Positions 24,092-32,344 of a DNA stretch of 53,298 nucleotides are shown here, in pieces. The stretch covers positions 1-53,298 of the forward strand of contig JBJXDT010000069.1 in assembly GCA_046153505.1 (NCBI GenBank), read 5' to 3'. Source of the DNA: JBJXDT01 sp046153505 (GTDB lineage: Bacteria; Pseudomonadota; Gammaproteobacteria; Burkholderiales; Methylophilaceae). The notes under the pieces are model-generated. The model did not search any database. It saw nothing but the letters and a program-made list of their open reading frames with translations, and was not told the origin of the DNA. A program made the position numbers and the translations under genes. The stretch's first letter is position 1, and each line of letters opens with the position of its first letter.

Positions 24092-26134
24092 TTACACTTT
24101 TACTAACTCTGCACCTTGGCTCAACCAGCGTCGCAAATGAGCATCTACGGCTAGTGGATGCTCACGTAGCAGGCTATCCGCTATATCTTTCGCACTTTCT
24201 AGCAAATCGGCATCACGTTCTAAATCGGCAATTTTTAGCATGGGAACGCCACTTTGACGGGTACCTAAAAACTCACCTGGGCCGCGTAAATGCAAATCTG
24301 CCTGCGCAATTACAAAACCATCGTTACTTTCATAAATCACTTTCAATCTTGCACGCGCAGTTTCAGAAAACTGTTTTTTTGAATACATTAATATACAGGT
24401 ACTTTTTGCTGCGCCTCGACCCACACGGCCCCTAAGTTGGTGTAACTGGCTCAAACCCATTCGCTCCGCATGCTCGATAATCATCAAACTCGCGTTTGGC
24501 ACATCCACGCCAACTTCAATCACTGTGGTAGCGACCAAAAGTTGAATTTCGCCAGCGCTAAATTGCTGCATAACCACCTGCTTTTCAGCAGGTTTCATGC
24601 GGCCATGCACAAGGCCAACCCGTAAATCTGAAAAATTTTCCTTTAAATTTTCAAAAGTTTCTGTGGCTGTTTGTAATTGTAACGCCTCACTTTCCTCGAT
24701 AAGCGGACACACCCAATAGGCTTGACTACCCGCAATGCAGGCCTCGCGCACGCGCTGCAAAATCTCATCGCGGCGTTCATCCGAAACTAACTTGGTCGTA
24801 ATCGGCGTGCGGCCGGGTGGCAACTCATCTATGACAGAAACATCTAAATCTGCAAAATAGCTCATTGATAATGTGCGTGGAATAGGCGTGGCGGACATCA
24901 TGAGTTGATGCGGCTCGGGCTCGCCCTTTTTGCGCAAAGCTAGCCGCTGTTGCACGCCAAAGCGATGTTGCTCATCAATAATTGCAAGCCCAAGTTTATT
25001 AAAATTGACTGCATCTTGAAACAACGCATGCGTGCCAATGGCAAGCTGAGCGCGGCCGCTGGCGATATCTAGCAACGCAGCCTCTCTTTCTTTTTTACCC
25101 TGACTACCCGATAGCCAAGCGATTTGAATATTCAAAGGCATCAGCCATAATTCAAACTTTTTGAAATGCTGTTCCGCCAAAATCTCCGTCGGCGCCATCA
25201 GTGCAACTTGCCAGCCCGACTCAATCGCCTGTAAAGCTGCCATGCAAGCCACAATAGTTTTGCCGCTACCTACATCGCCTTGCAACAAACGCTGCATGGG
25301 GTGTGGCCGTGTTAAATCGATACCAATTTCTAATGCAACTTTTTGCTGTGATTGCGTCAGTGAAAATGGTAATGACTTTAATAGCTTTGTAATTAGTGTT
25401 TTAGAGGATGCCATGGCAGGCGCATCAATACTGGCTCTCAAAGCATAATGTTTACGCATAGAGAGTTGTTGTGCTAACAACTCATCAAAAGCCAAACGTC
25501 GCCACTCTGACGTTGAACGTGTTTCTAGTGCAGTCAAATTAACATCTGGTGCAGGGTGATGCAAGTTGCGGATACTTTGTGCAAAGCTAGGTAGGTTAAG
25601 CTGTTGATAAACCACCGCTGGCAGCGTTTCTGCATGCACATCTCGCGCTAGTGCAGTCTCTATCGCCTTAGATAATGATAGTTGTGTAAGGCCTGCGGTT
25701 GTTGGGTAAACTGGGGTAAGTTGCTCACGCACTACCGTATTTTCTGTCGCGGCTTTGCATTGTGGATGCACCATCTCATAACCGAAAAATCCATGGCGAA
25801 TATCACCATAAACACGCAATTGGTTACCCACTTTTAATTGATTGATTTGACTTGGATAAAAATGCAAGAAGCGCAGTGTAAGCTGCCCGCTAGCATCCTC
25901 AAGCCTTGCTATAAGCGCCTTGCGCGGCTTATAACTCACCTCTGCATGGACAATTTCGCCCTGCACTAGCGCCGATTCGCCTAAACGCAAATCACGTATG
26001 GCCAAAATGCGCGTTTCATCGATATAACGCAAAGGTAAATGCAGAATTAAATCTTGAAGCGTATGCAAGCCAAGCTTGGCAAGATTAGTAATTAGCGGTT
26101 TTGAGAACGCCTTGATTTCTGCAAGTTGGGACAA
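24092..26134 (-). CDS. recG: ATP-dependent DNA helicase RecG
   Basis: RecG regresses stalled replication forks and branch-migrates Holliday junctions. The 680 residues hold an N-terminal wedge/OB domain (about 1-230), the SF2 helicase core with Walker A GDVGSGKT (near 290), DEQH box (IIDEQHRFG), MSATPIPRTL, and motif VI LRGRVGRGA. The C-terminal LRGPGEFLGTRQSG region is typical of RecG. The first usable start is TTG at 26134, 8 nt after ridA, with no clear Shine-Dalgarno; no ATG or GTG precedes the conserved domain. Expression is probably low and coupled. Confidence 0.97.
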   Translation of the reverse strand: MSQLAEIKAFSKPLITNLAKLGLHTLQDLILHLPLRYIDETRILAIRDLRLGESALVQGEIVHAEVSYKPRKALIARLEDASGQLTLRFLHFYPSQINQLKVGNQLRVYGDIRHGFFGYEMVHPQCKAATENTVVREQLTPVYPTTAGLTQLSLSKAIETALARDVHAETLPAVVYQQLNLPSFAQSIRNLHHPAPDVNLTALETRSTSEWRRLAFDELLAQQLSMRKHYALRASIDAPAMASSKTLITKLLKSLPFSLTQSQQKVALEIGIDLTRPHPMQRLLQGDVGSGKTIVACMAALQAIESGWQVALMAPTEILAEQHFKKFELWLMPLNIQIAWLSGSQGKKEREAALLDIASGRAQLAIGTHALFQDAVNFNKLGLAIIDEQHRFGVQQRLALRKKGEPEPHQLMMSATPIPRTLSMSYFADLDVSVIDELPPGRTPITTKLVSDERRDEILQRVREACIAGSQAYWVCPLIEESEALQLQTATETFENLKENFSDLRVGLVHGRMKPAEKQVVMQQFSAGEIQLLVATTVIEVGVDVPNASLMIIEHAERMGLSQLHQLRGRVGRGAAKSTCILMYSKKQFSETARARLKVIYESNDGFVIAQADLHLRGPGEFLGTRQSGVPMLKIADLERDADLLESAKDIADSLLREHPLAVDAHLRRWLSQGAELVKV

Positions 26135-26142
26135 TTTTTATT

Positions 26143-26523
26143 TTAATCAACTTCCATCACGCCATCGGCTTCGACTAAGGCACCTCGCGGAAGTGAAGCT
26201 ACTCCCACGGCGGCACGTGCAGGGTAAGGCTGAGTGAAGTATTCGGCCATGATGGTGTTTACCAATGCGAAATTAGCTAAGTCGGTGAGAAAAACATTAA
26301 GTTTTACAATATCACCCATACCACCTCCAGCTGCTTCGGTGACGGCTTTTAAATTACTAAACACACGATGCACTTGTGCCTCAATACCTTCTACCAGCTG
26401 CATCGATGCTGGATCTAAGCCAATTTGGCCTGATAAGTAAACCGTGTTGCCAACTTTGACAGCTTGCGAATAAGTGCCGATGGCAGCAGGTGCTAAATTC
26501 GAGCTGATAATTTGTTTCGACAT
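26143..26523 (-). CDS. ridA: RidA family reactive intermediate deaminase
   Basis: RidA hydrolyses 2-aminoacrylate and similar enamines made by PLP enzymes, protecting them from inactivation. The 126 residues form one YjgF/RidA fold with GTYSQAVKVGNTVYLSGQIGLDP at the start, NLKAVTEAAGGG in the middle, and YPARAAVGVASLPRGALVEADG with the catalytic Arg near the C terminus. It lies between the FMN-binding protein and recG, close to spoT as in many proteobacteria. Confidence 0.94.
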   Translation of the reverse strand: MSKQIISSNLAPAAIGTYSQAVKVGNTVYLSGQIGLDPASMQLVEGIEAQVHRVFSNLKAVTEAAGGGMGDIVKLNVFLTDLANFALVNTIMAEYFTQPYPARAAVGVASLPRGALVEADGVMEVD

Positions 26524-26541
26524 TCCTAAATTCCTATTGGG

Positions 26542-27174
26542 TTAATTTCGGTTAATGGCAGCCAATACATCTTCCTCGTTGCTGGCCAAATGAGCATCGT
26601 ATGCAGGTAACACATCGGCCACAATACCAAGTTTTTTCCATGGCGCATGCGGAGTTTCACAAGAGGTTTTTGGCACAAATGACGATTCTTCCACCAGCGC
26701 CATTTTGTGGATATAACGTGGACAGTTGGGAAATGTCTCGCGCACTTTTACCCGAACTATCACTTTAGCTTCTGGCCAGTGGCTGAGCAAAGCGTCATTT
26801 TTTGTAATACTTGCCAAGCCATTCACTCTCACGCGTGCCTGACGATTGAAATCAATAAATAATAGACCAACTTGACCATTTACCATGACGTTGCCTGCCG
26901 ACATAAACATACCGTTTCCATCGTAAATCGGGAAAGCCAGCGTATTTTCATCCACCACCTTGACCAAGCCTGGATTGCCGCCCTTATAAGAGCAATTAGC
27001 TTGCCCTTTATCATCCACCGTAGCAAGAAAAAACATATTTTGCGCTTCGATAAATTCCGCATCAGGTGGTGAAATCATCGGTGCAATAATACCTGCTTGC
27101 AGCCTATCTGCTAGGCGACGCGTATCAAACTCATCTTGCAATTGACGGTTACCTGCATTGAAATACTCTGACAT
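26542..27174 (-). CDS. pyridoxamine 5'-phosphate oxidase family (FMN-binding split barrel) protein
   Basis: The 210-residue protein has a single split-barrel fold: an N-terminal helix (about 5-28), then MFFLATVDDKGQANCSYKGGNPG, which matches the strand-turn that binds FMN, LAFPIYDGNGMFMSAGNV, and GLLFIDFNRQARVRVNG. The segment FPNCPRYIHKM is common in general members of this family, not in true PdxH. The substrate is unknown; F420- or FMN-dependent reductase and haem-utilisation roles exist among relatives. It lies between spoT and ridA with 18-nt gaps, so it belongs to that operon; a link with RidA through PLP-related damage is only a guess. Confidence 0.8.
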   Translation of the reverse strand: MSEYFNAGNRQLQDEFDTRRLADRLQAGIIAPMISPPDAEFIEAQNMFFLATVDDKGQANCSYKGGNPGLVKVVDENTLAFPIYDGNGMFMSAGNVMVNGQVGLLFIDFNRQARVRVNGLASITKNDALLSHWPEAKVIVRVKVRETFPNCPRYIHKMALVEESSFVPKTSCETPHAPWKKLGIVADVLPAYDAHLASNEEDVLAAINRN

Positions 27175-27192
27175 TTTTCTCTCCCAAAAAAA

Positions 27193-29424
27193 CTAGTGAA
27201 TTTTTTCTTCGTTGTAACTACCTTTTACGCGGCTAATACGCACCACATCTGGAATTTTACGCAAATTGCGAATTAAATCAGCCAAATGTACGCGATTATG
27301 TACCTGAACAGTGAAGTCTACATTGCTATATTGGCTTCCATCGGCTTCTTCTACGTTGACGCTATCAATGTTTGATTGAGCCTCAGCGATACCAGCGGCA
27401 ATTTTAGCCAACATGCCTGTTGCATTGATCACCACAATACGCAAGTTGACCTTAAACAAGCGCATATTGTCAGTGTCCCAATCCACATCCAACCATTTGT
27501 CTGGGTCGAGCTTAAATTTGCGAATTGAAGGGCAGTCGTGAGTGTGAATCACCAAGCCTTTATCTTTATTAATAAAACCCAAAATCGGGTCGCCCGGAAT
27601 AGGCCTGCAACATTGTGCAAACTGCACCGCCATGCCCTCAGTGCCACGAATTGTTATCGTATCGAGCGGTTTCGTAAACTTAGTTTTATTGTCTGCCAAA
27701 GCATCTTGACCGCTAGCGAGCAACTGGTGAGCAACCATTAAACTGAGGCGTTTACCTAGACCAATATCCGACAAAATTTCAGATTTATCCTTAGCGCCAT
27801 AATCTCGCATGATTTTTTTCCATTGCTTATCAGTCACATCGGTTGGGTCGACATGCAAAGCGCGCAATGCAATGTTCAAAATGCGCTCGCCCATGTGTGC
27901 AGATTCTGTAACTTGAATCGATTTTAGAAAATGTCGAATATGCGAACGTGCCTTGCCACTCACAACATAATTTAGCCAAGCAGGGTTTGGCTTAGCGAGT
28001 GATGAGGTCACAATTTCCACGTGATCGCCATTGTGCAACTCAGTGCGCAACGGCGCTTGTTCGTGGTTTATTTTTACCGCGACACAGCAATTGCCTACAT
28101 CGGTATGCACTGCGTAAGCAAAATCTACAGCGGTAGCACCTTTGGGAAGCGCAAGAATATTGCCTTTGGGGGTAAACACATAAACTTCATCAGGAAACAA
28201 ATCGACTTTGAAGTGCTCCAAAAACTCGTAGCTATCATCGCTCTCTGTTTGAATTTCTACCAAACGTTGTAGCCATTGATGCGTTTGTTGCTGCAGTTTT
28301 GTTAGATGCGCATCCGTAGTTTTATATAGCCAGTGGGAGGCAACACCTGCCTCAGCGATTTTATGCATCTCGGTGCTACGAATTTGCACTTCAATTGGCG
28401 TACCAAACGGACCGAATAAAGCAGTATGCAAAGATTGATAGCCGTTAGCTTTAGAAATGGCAATATAGTCTTTAAATTGACCTGGAATGGGCTTATAAAG
28501 CGCGTGCAAGCTACCTAATGTTAAATAACAAGTTGGCGCATCCTTCACCAACACCCTAAAACCATAAATATCGTTAATTTGCGATAATTTAATAGTTTTA
28601 CCTGTCATCTTCTTGTAAATGCTGTAAACGTGTTTTTCTCTTCCATCAACGGTAGCTTCAATTTTTGCGTCATTTAACTGCTTTTCAATCGCCTCTAAAA
28701 TTTTGCTAATCACTTCCTTACGATTACCGCGCGCGGTTTTAATCGCCTTAGCAATTACTTTATAGCGATTTGGATATAGGTACTTAAAGCTTAAATCTTC
28801 CAACTCTTGGAAAATTGGGTTAAGCCCTAGACGATTGGCAATCGGCGCATAGATGTCTAAGGTCTCATGTGCAATACGCTTTTGCTTGTCTGATTTCATT
28901 GCATCTAAAGTTTGCATATTGTGCAAACGATCTGCCAGTTTCACGAGAATCACACGAACATCTTGGCTCATTGCTAACAGCATTTTGCGAAAATTCTCTG
29001 CCTGCGCCTGTGCTGCAGTTTGTTGCTCAATTTTATCTAACTTAGTGAGGCCATCTACCAAATCTGCTACTTGCTTACCGAATTGCTCACTAATTTCGGT
29101 GGTGGCCACTCCCGTATCTTCCACCACGTCATGAAGTAACGCAGCAATTAACGTAGGCACATCCAAATGCAATTTGGCTAAAATACAAGCCACCGCTACC
29201 GGGTGCGAAATATAGGGCTCGCCAGAATGGCGGGTTTGCCCAGAATGAGCGAATGCGGCATAACGGTACGCCGCCCACACTAGCTCTATATCCGCTGGCG
29301 AGAGATATTCTTTAAGTAAAAGGGTAAGTTGCGATGTTTCCGTGTCTGCTGGCAACATGGGTGGCTCAGCAGGTTGGTACGGTGGATGAATTTCCGCTGA
29401 TGATTTAATCGCGGTTTTCGACAT
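27193..29424 (-). CDS. spoT: bifunctional (p)ppGpp synthetase/hydrolase SpoT
   Basis: SpoT makes and breaks ppGpp, the alarmone of the stringent response. The 743 residues show an intact HD hydrolase domain (RHSGEPYISHPVAVA, LLHDVVEDTG, about 50-160), a synthetase domain (INDIYGFRVLV, NGYQSLHTALFG, EVQIRS, about 250-370), a TGS domain (VYVFTPKGNILALPKGATAVDFAYAVH, about 410-470), the zinc-finger-like helical part (AQCCRPIPGDPILGF) and a C-terminal ACT domain. Both catalytic domains look complete. It lies between rpoZ and the FMN-binding protein. Together with dksA at the left end it makes this window rich in stringent-control genes. Confidence 0.97.
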   Translation of the reverse strand: MSKTAIKSSAEIHPPYQPAEPPMLPADTETSQLTLLLKEYLSPADIELVWAAYRYAAFAHSGQTRHSGEPYISHPVAVACILAKLHLDVPTLIAALLHDVVEDTGVATTEISEQFGKQVADLVDGLTKLDKIEQQTAAQAQAENFRKMLLAMSQDVRVILVKLADRLHNMQTLDAMKSDKQKRIAHETLDIYAPIANRLGLNPIFQELEDLSFKYLYPNRYKVIAKAIKTARGNRKEVISKILEAIEKQLNDAKIEATVDGREKHVYSIYKKMTGKTIKLSQINDIYGFRVLVKDAPTCYLTLGSLHALYKPIPGQFKDYIAISKANGYQSLHTALFGPFGTPIEVQIRSTEMHKIAEAGVASHWLYKTTDAHLTKLQQQTHQWLQRLVEIQTESDDSYEFLEHFKVDLFPDEVYVFTPKGNILALPKGATAVDFAYAVHTDVGNCCVAVKINHEQAPLRTELHNGDHVEIVTSSLAKPNPAWLNYVVSGKARSHIRHFLKSIQVTESAHMGERILNIALRALHVDPTDVTDKQWKKIMRDYGAKDKSEILSDIGLGKRLSLMVAHQLLASGQDALADNKTKFTKPLDTITIRGTEGMAVQFAQCCRPIPGDPILGFINKDKGLVIHTHDCPSIRKFKLDPDKWLDVDWDTDNMRLFKVNLRIVVINATGMLAKIAAGIAEAQSNIDSVNVEEADGSQYSNVDFTVQVHNRVHLADLIRNLRKIPDVVRISRVKGSYNEEKIH

Positions 29425-29442
29425 AATCGTTACATTTAAATC

Positions 29443-29655
29443 TTACGCGCCACCGCGTTTTAAAATTTCTAATCCAACTTTACCAGCAGCAATTTCACGC
29501 AAAGCAATCACTGTAGGCTTATCACGCAAGCCATGCATGTTAACTAAGGGGTCAGAGCCATTTGCAATTTGGCGTGCGCGATAAGCAGCCACTAAAGTCA
29601 ATTGGAAACGATTCGGAATATTTTCTAAACAATCATCTACAGTAATACGTGCCAT
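29443..29655 (-). CDS. rpoZ: RNA polymerase omega subunit
   Basis: Omega stabilises the beta' subunit and forms one of the ppGpp sites on RNA polymerase. The 70-residue protein has the conserved N terminus MARITVDDCLENIPNRFQLTLVAAYRARQI in its expected form and KPTVIALREIAAGKVG further on. It lies 36 nt after gmk and 18 nt before spoT, the classic gmk-rpoZ-spoT order. Confidence 0.97.
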   Translation of the reverse strand: MARITVDDCLENIPNRFQLTLVAAYRARQIANGSDPLVNMHGLRDKPTVIALREIAAGKVGLEILKRGGA

Positions 29656-29691
29656 TAAAAAATCCTTATCTATATGTTTTATAATAAAAAA

Positions 29692-30300
29692 TCAGGTCAA
29701 CGCTTGAATTAGCGCTTCGTGGCGCTGAGTTTGAATATTGAGCTTGAGGCGCTGCGCACGAATTATTGCTGCTAAATCCTGTAAGGCCTCATTAAAATTA
29801 TCGTTGATTGTAACATAATCAAACTCGACTATATGCCTCATCTCTTCACGAGCCGCGTTTACTCGCCTTGTAATGACTTCTGCACTGTCCTTGCCGCGGC
29901 TATTCAGACGCTCTTTTAAACTTTCTACTGACGGCGGCAGAATAAAAATACTCGTCGCTAGTGGATAAATTTTGCGCACTTGAGCCGCACCTTGCCAATC
30001 AATTTCCAAAATTACATCGGCACCAGCCTGCAAGGCTGAATCCACGGTAATCTGTGAGGTGCCATATTTTGCTCCATGTACATCCGCACTCTCTAAAAAA
30101 CCGCCTACATTTAGAATTTCTAAAAATTGAGCTTCGCTGACAAAATGATAGTCCGCATCGTTTACTTCTCCTTCACGAGGCGCCCGCGTAGTGTGTGAAA
30201 CTGATTTTTTAAGCTGTGAATCCTGTGCCAAAAGCGCGTTAACCAAGCTGGTTTTGCCTGCACCAGAAGCAGCTGTAATGATAAATAAATTACCTTGCAT
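29692..30300 (-). CDS. gmk: guanylate kinase
   Basis: Gmk phosphorylates GMP to GDP with ATP and feeds GTP and ppGpp pools. The 202 residues from the ATG at 30300 contain the P-loop ASGAGKTSL, SHTTRAPREGEVNDADYHFV (GMP site), LEIDWQGAAQVR and a lid with LNSRGKDS. AAGGGA lies upstream at a slightly long spacing; GTG at 30303 is an alternative start. An earlier TTG at 30327 would overlap the Anbu gene. The stop of the Anbu gene is only 17 nt away, so gmk may be read from the Anbu transcript here. Confidence 0.96.
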   Translation of the reverse strand: MQGNLFIITAASGAGKTSLVNALLAQDSQLKKSVSHTTRAPREGEVNDADYHFVSEAQFLEILNVGGFLESADVHGAKYGTSQITVDSALQAGADVILEIDWQGAAQVRKIYPLATSIFILPPSVESLKERLNSRGKDSAEVITRRVNAAREEMRHIVEFDYVTINDNFNEALQDLAAIIRAQRLKLNIQTQRHEALIQALT

Positions 30301-30317
30301 CACTAAACATTCCCTTA

Positions 30318-31061
30318 CTAACACCAATCTGGACTTGGTAGCGCCGAAAAAACTTCTTTTAAACCTTCACTCCAGCCTTTTCTCACGGTAGCATAATATG
30401 GATCATTCTCCGTGATACGTTTTTTGCAATCCGCATGTAAACTGTCTGTTCTGTAAATCAACAAATCAATCGGCGCAGAGACCGATACATTGCTACGTAT
30501 GGTTGAATCAAAAGAAATCAGCACACATTTCACCGCATCCATCATTTCACTATTGTGCTTCACCACTCTATCAATTATTGGTTTGCCATATTTGGTTTCA
30601 CCACTTTGAAAATATGGGGTTTCTGAACATGTTTCAATAAAATTACCAGCGGCATACACGTTAAATAAGCGTGGTTTTTCACCTTGAATTTGGCCCCCAA
30701 CTAAAATGCTCGCATTAAATTCAATGCCATGCTTCTCTAAATGCTCACCATCACGCTGATGCACTGCTCGCACAGCCTCACCTACCAAGCCTGCTACCTC
30801 AAACATCGACTCTGCATTGTAAAGATTCGCTTGCGGCTTACTTTTTGTCTTTAGATTTTTTGCTTTTTCCGCAAGCAAGTTAACCACCGATTGCGTAATA
30901 GCTAAGTTTCCCGCAGTTAGCAACACAATGACGCGTTCGCCTTTTTGTTCAAACACATGCATTTTGGGCGCTGTCGAAACCTGATCTACACCGGCATTTG
31001 TGCGGGTATCTGAGGCAAATAACAAGCCTTGTTCTAGCAATAATCCTACGCAGTAAGTCAT
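30318..31061 (-). CDS. Anbu-type bacterial proteasome homologue (NTN hydrolase)
   Basis: The 247-residue protein belongs to the 20S-proteasome/HslV fold. Its N terminus, MTYCVGLLLEQGLLFASDTRTNAGVDQ, has the catalytic Thr directly after Met, and SDTRTNAG is the Anbu form of the active-site loop. ILVGGQIQGEKPRLFNVY is the conserved central strand pair. Anbu proteins form open rings and their substrate is unknown. It is the last gene of a run with ATP-grasp, alpha-E and transglutaminase proteins, the association described for Anbu by comparative genomics. A 76-nt gap with an 8-bp hairpin separates it from the gene before. Confidence 0.92.
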   Translation of the reverse strand: MTYCVGLLLEQGLLFASDTRTNAGVDQVSTAPKMHVFEQKGERVIVLLTAGNLAITQSVVNLLAEKAKNLKTKSKPQANLYNAESMFEVAGLVGEAVRAVHQRDGEHLEKHGIEFNASILVGGQIQGEKPRLFNVYAAGNFIETCSETPYFQSGETKYGKPIIDRVVKHNSEMMDAVKCVLISFDSTIRSNVSVSAPIDLLIYRTDSLHADCKKRITENDPYYATVRKGWSEGLKEVFSALPSPDWC

Positions 31062-31086
31062 AGATGTGATTAAGATTTTTGAATTG

Positions 31087-31113
31087 AGACATCATACCAT
31101 TTTGCTGATGTCT
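31087..31113 (-). other. hairpin between the VOC-like and Anbu genes
   Basis: AGACATCA (31087-31094) pairs with TGATGTCT (31106-31113) across an 11-nt loop. There is no T tract in the minus-strand direction, so it is unlikely to be a terminator; mRNA processing or a binding site are options. Confidence 0.4.
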
Positions 31114-31137
31114 GAATGAATAGTGAAAATATAATTT

Positions 31138-32340
31138 TTACATGAAGCCTGCTGCTTCAGTCAATTTGGCTACGTTTTCTTTGGTGAAAAAACCATCAAA
31201 ATCACCATACCGTTGAACGTATTCGATAATAAGCGAAGAGTGTTCTGAAGCGTTTGAAAAAATTTGTTTTAACCCTTGTTCTTTCGAGCCAATCACATCC
31301 AGCAAGAAGCCTTTTCCATTTTTAGCTATCGACTCCACCACCATTTCGATATTTTCTTTGTCTTGGGTTTCACCATCTTTTACCGAAATCGCCATGTGAT
31401 GCAAACGTGGCCCGTAGTTGCGTACAAAGGTTTCTGTGGGCGAAGGAAGTTTCTCTAAATGGTTTATAAAATAAGGCGTGTTATTGGCCGTGAACACTTT
31501 TGCGGGACTTTTTGATTCCGCTATACCATGCGCGCTTTTAGAGACATTGGTAGATGAATTTTGGTCTTTAATGTTATAGGCGCCCCAAAAATAATAGCTC
31601 GACCAAGACAAATATTCCAAGATAGCTACTTCTCGATTTTGGCTATACACGCGCGTAGCAAGGTGATCGATAGGTAGCATTAAATCGCCGATTCCTAGTT
31701 TAGTTTGGAGGCTTTTAGATTTTTCATATGCGGCTTGCACATCAGGTCGAATAACACTGACACCCAGCGAATAAACCCGTAACTCGTTCGGTTGACGTTC
31801 TAAATATCCCACAATGTTGTGCGTATAAGGTGAGGGCTTACTCACTGCCACATTGCCTGGTAACTCTAACTTGCGCACTTCATCTTGGCTGAAAAACCTA
31901 AATTCTCGCTGCTGCTGAAGCTTCACCACATCGTGCAAATCTGTCACCCGAATAATCTCGCCCATATAACGGCTATTTGGTTTTTTTGCACCTACTGGAT
32001 AAATTTCGTTTAGGCTTCGGAAAATACCCCTAAAATTCGGGTCTTTCACCTCGCGCAACAAAATATCGGGTGAATCTACATCGATGCGCAAAATATGCGT
32101 CCAATGTTTTTCGGTCTCTAATGTCACCAAATAATGGTAGGGTGTCATTAACGCTAGTTCCGCCACATATTCAATAGAGTGCTCAGGGTCTACTGATATC
32201 ATAAGTGCATCAATTTCTTGCACCATATCGGTTAAACCCATATTGTCACGCTCTTCTAATAAACGGATTAAATTTTCTTCGAAAAACGATGAGTTTTCTT
32301 TATCGCCGTGGCGGCTAAAATTGAGTGATTTTGATTTCAT
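31138..32340 (-). CDS. VOC-superfamily protein resembling 4-hydroxyphenylpyruvate dioxygenase
   Basis: From the ATG at 32340 this is a 400-residue protein. The C-terminal part resembles the HPPD fold: IDHLATRV (His226), LHHMAISVKD (His315), GFLLDVIG and IIEYVQRYGDFDGFFTKENV (Glu373). This gives the His-His-Glu Fe(II) triad and the terminal helix of HPPD-like enzymes. The N-terminal 200 residues are less clear. It begins 4 nt after the transglutaminase stop, so it is part of the ATP-grasp/alpha-E/transglutaminase/Anbu operon. True tyrosine catabolism is unlikely, since no homogentisate genes are nearby. An oxidative step on the operon's unknown peptide product is plausible but unproven. Confidence 0.7.
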   Translation of the reverse strand: MKSKSLNFSRHGDKENSSFFEENLIRLLEERDNMGLTDMVQEIDALMISVDPEHSIEYVAELALMTPYHYLVTLETEKHWTHILRIDVDSPDILLREVKDPNFRGIFRSLNEIYPVGAKKPNSRYMGEIIRVTDLHDVVKLQQQREFRFFSQDEVRKLELPGNVAVSKPSPYTHNIVGYLERQPNELRVYSLGVSVIRPDVQAAYEKSKSLQTKLGIGDLMLPIDHLATRVYSQNREVAILEYLSWSSYYFWGAYNIKDQNSSTNVSKSAHGIAESKSPAKVFTANNTPYFINHLEKLPSPTETFVRNYGPRLHHMAISVKDGETQDKENIEMVVESIAKNGKGFLLDVIGSKEQGLKQIFSNASEHSSLIIEYVQRYGDFDGFFTKENVAKLTEAAGFM

Positions 32341-32344
32341 AAAC

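Noticed and set aside
24088..24435. A 115-codon plus-strand frame opposite the end of recG
   Set aside because: It is antisense to a conserved RecG region and shows no signal or domain.
31138..32340. Calling this a true 4-hydroxyphenylpyruvate dioxygenase (hpd)
   Set aside because: The likeness is limited to the C-terminal VOC domain and triad, and no tyrosine or homogentisate genes are nearby.
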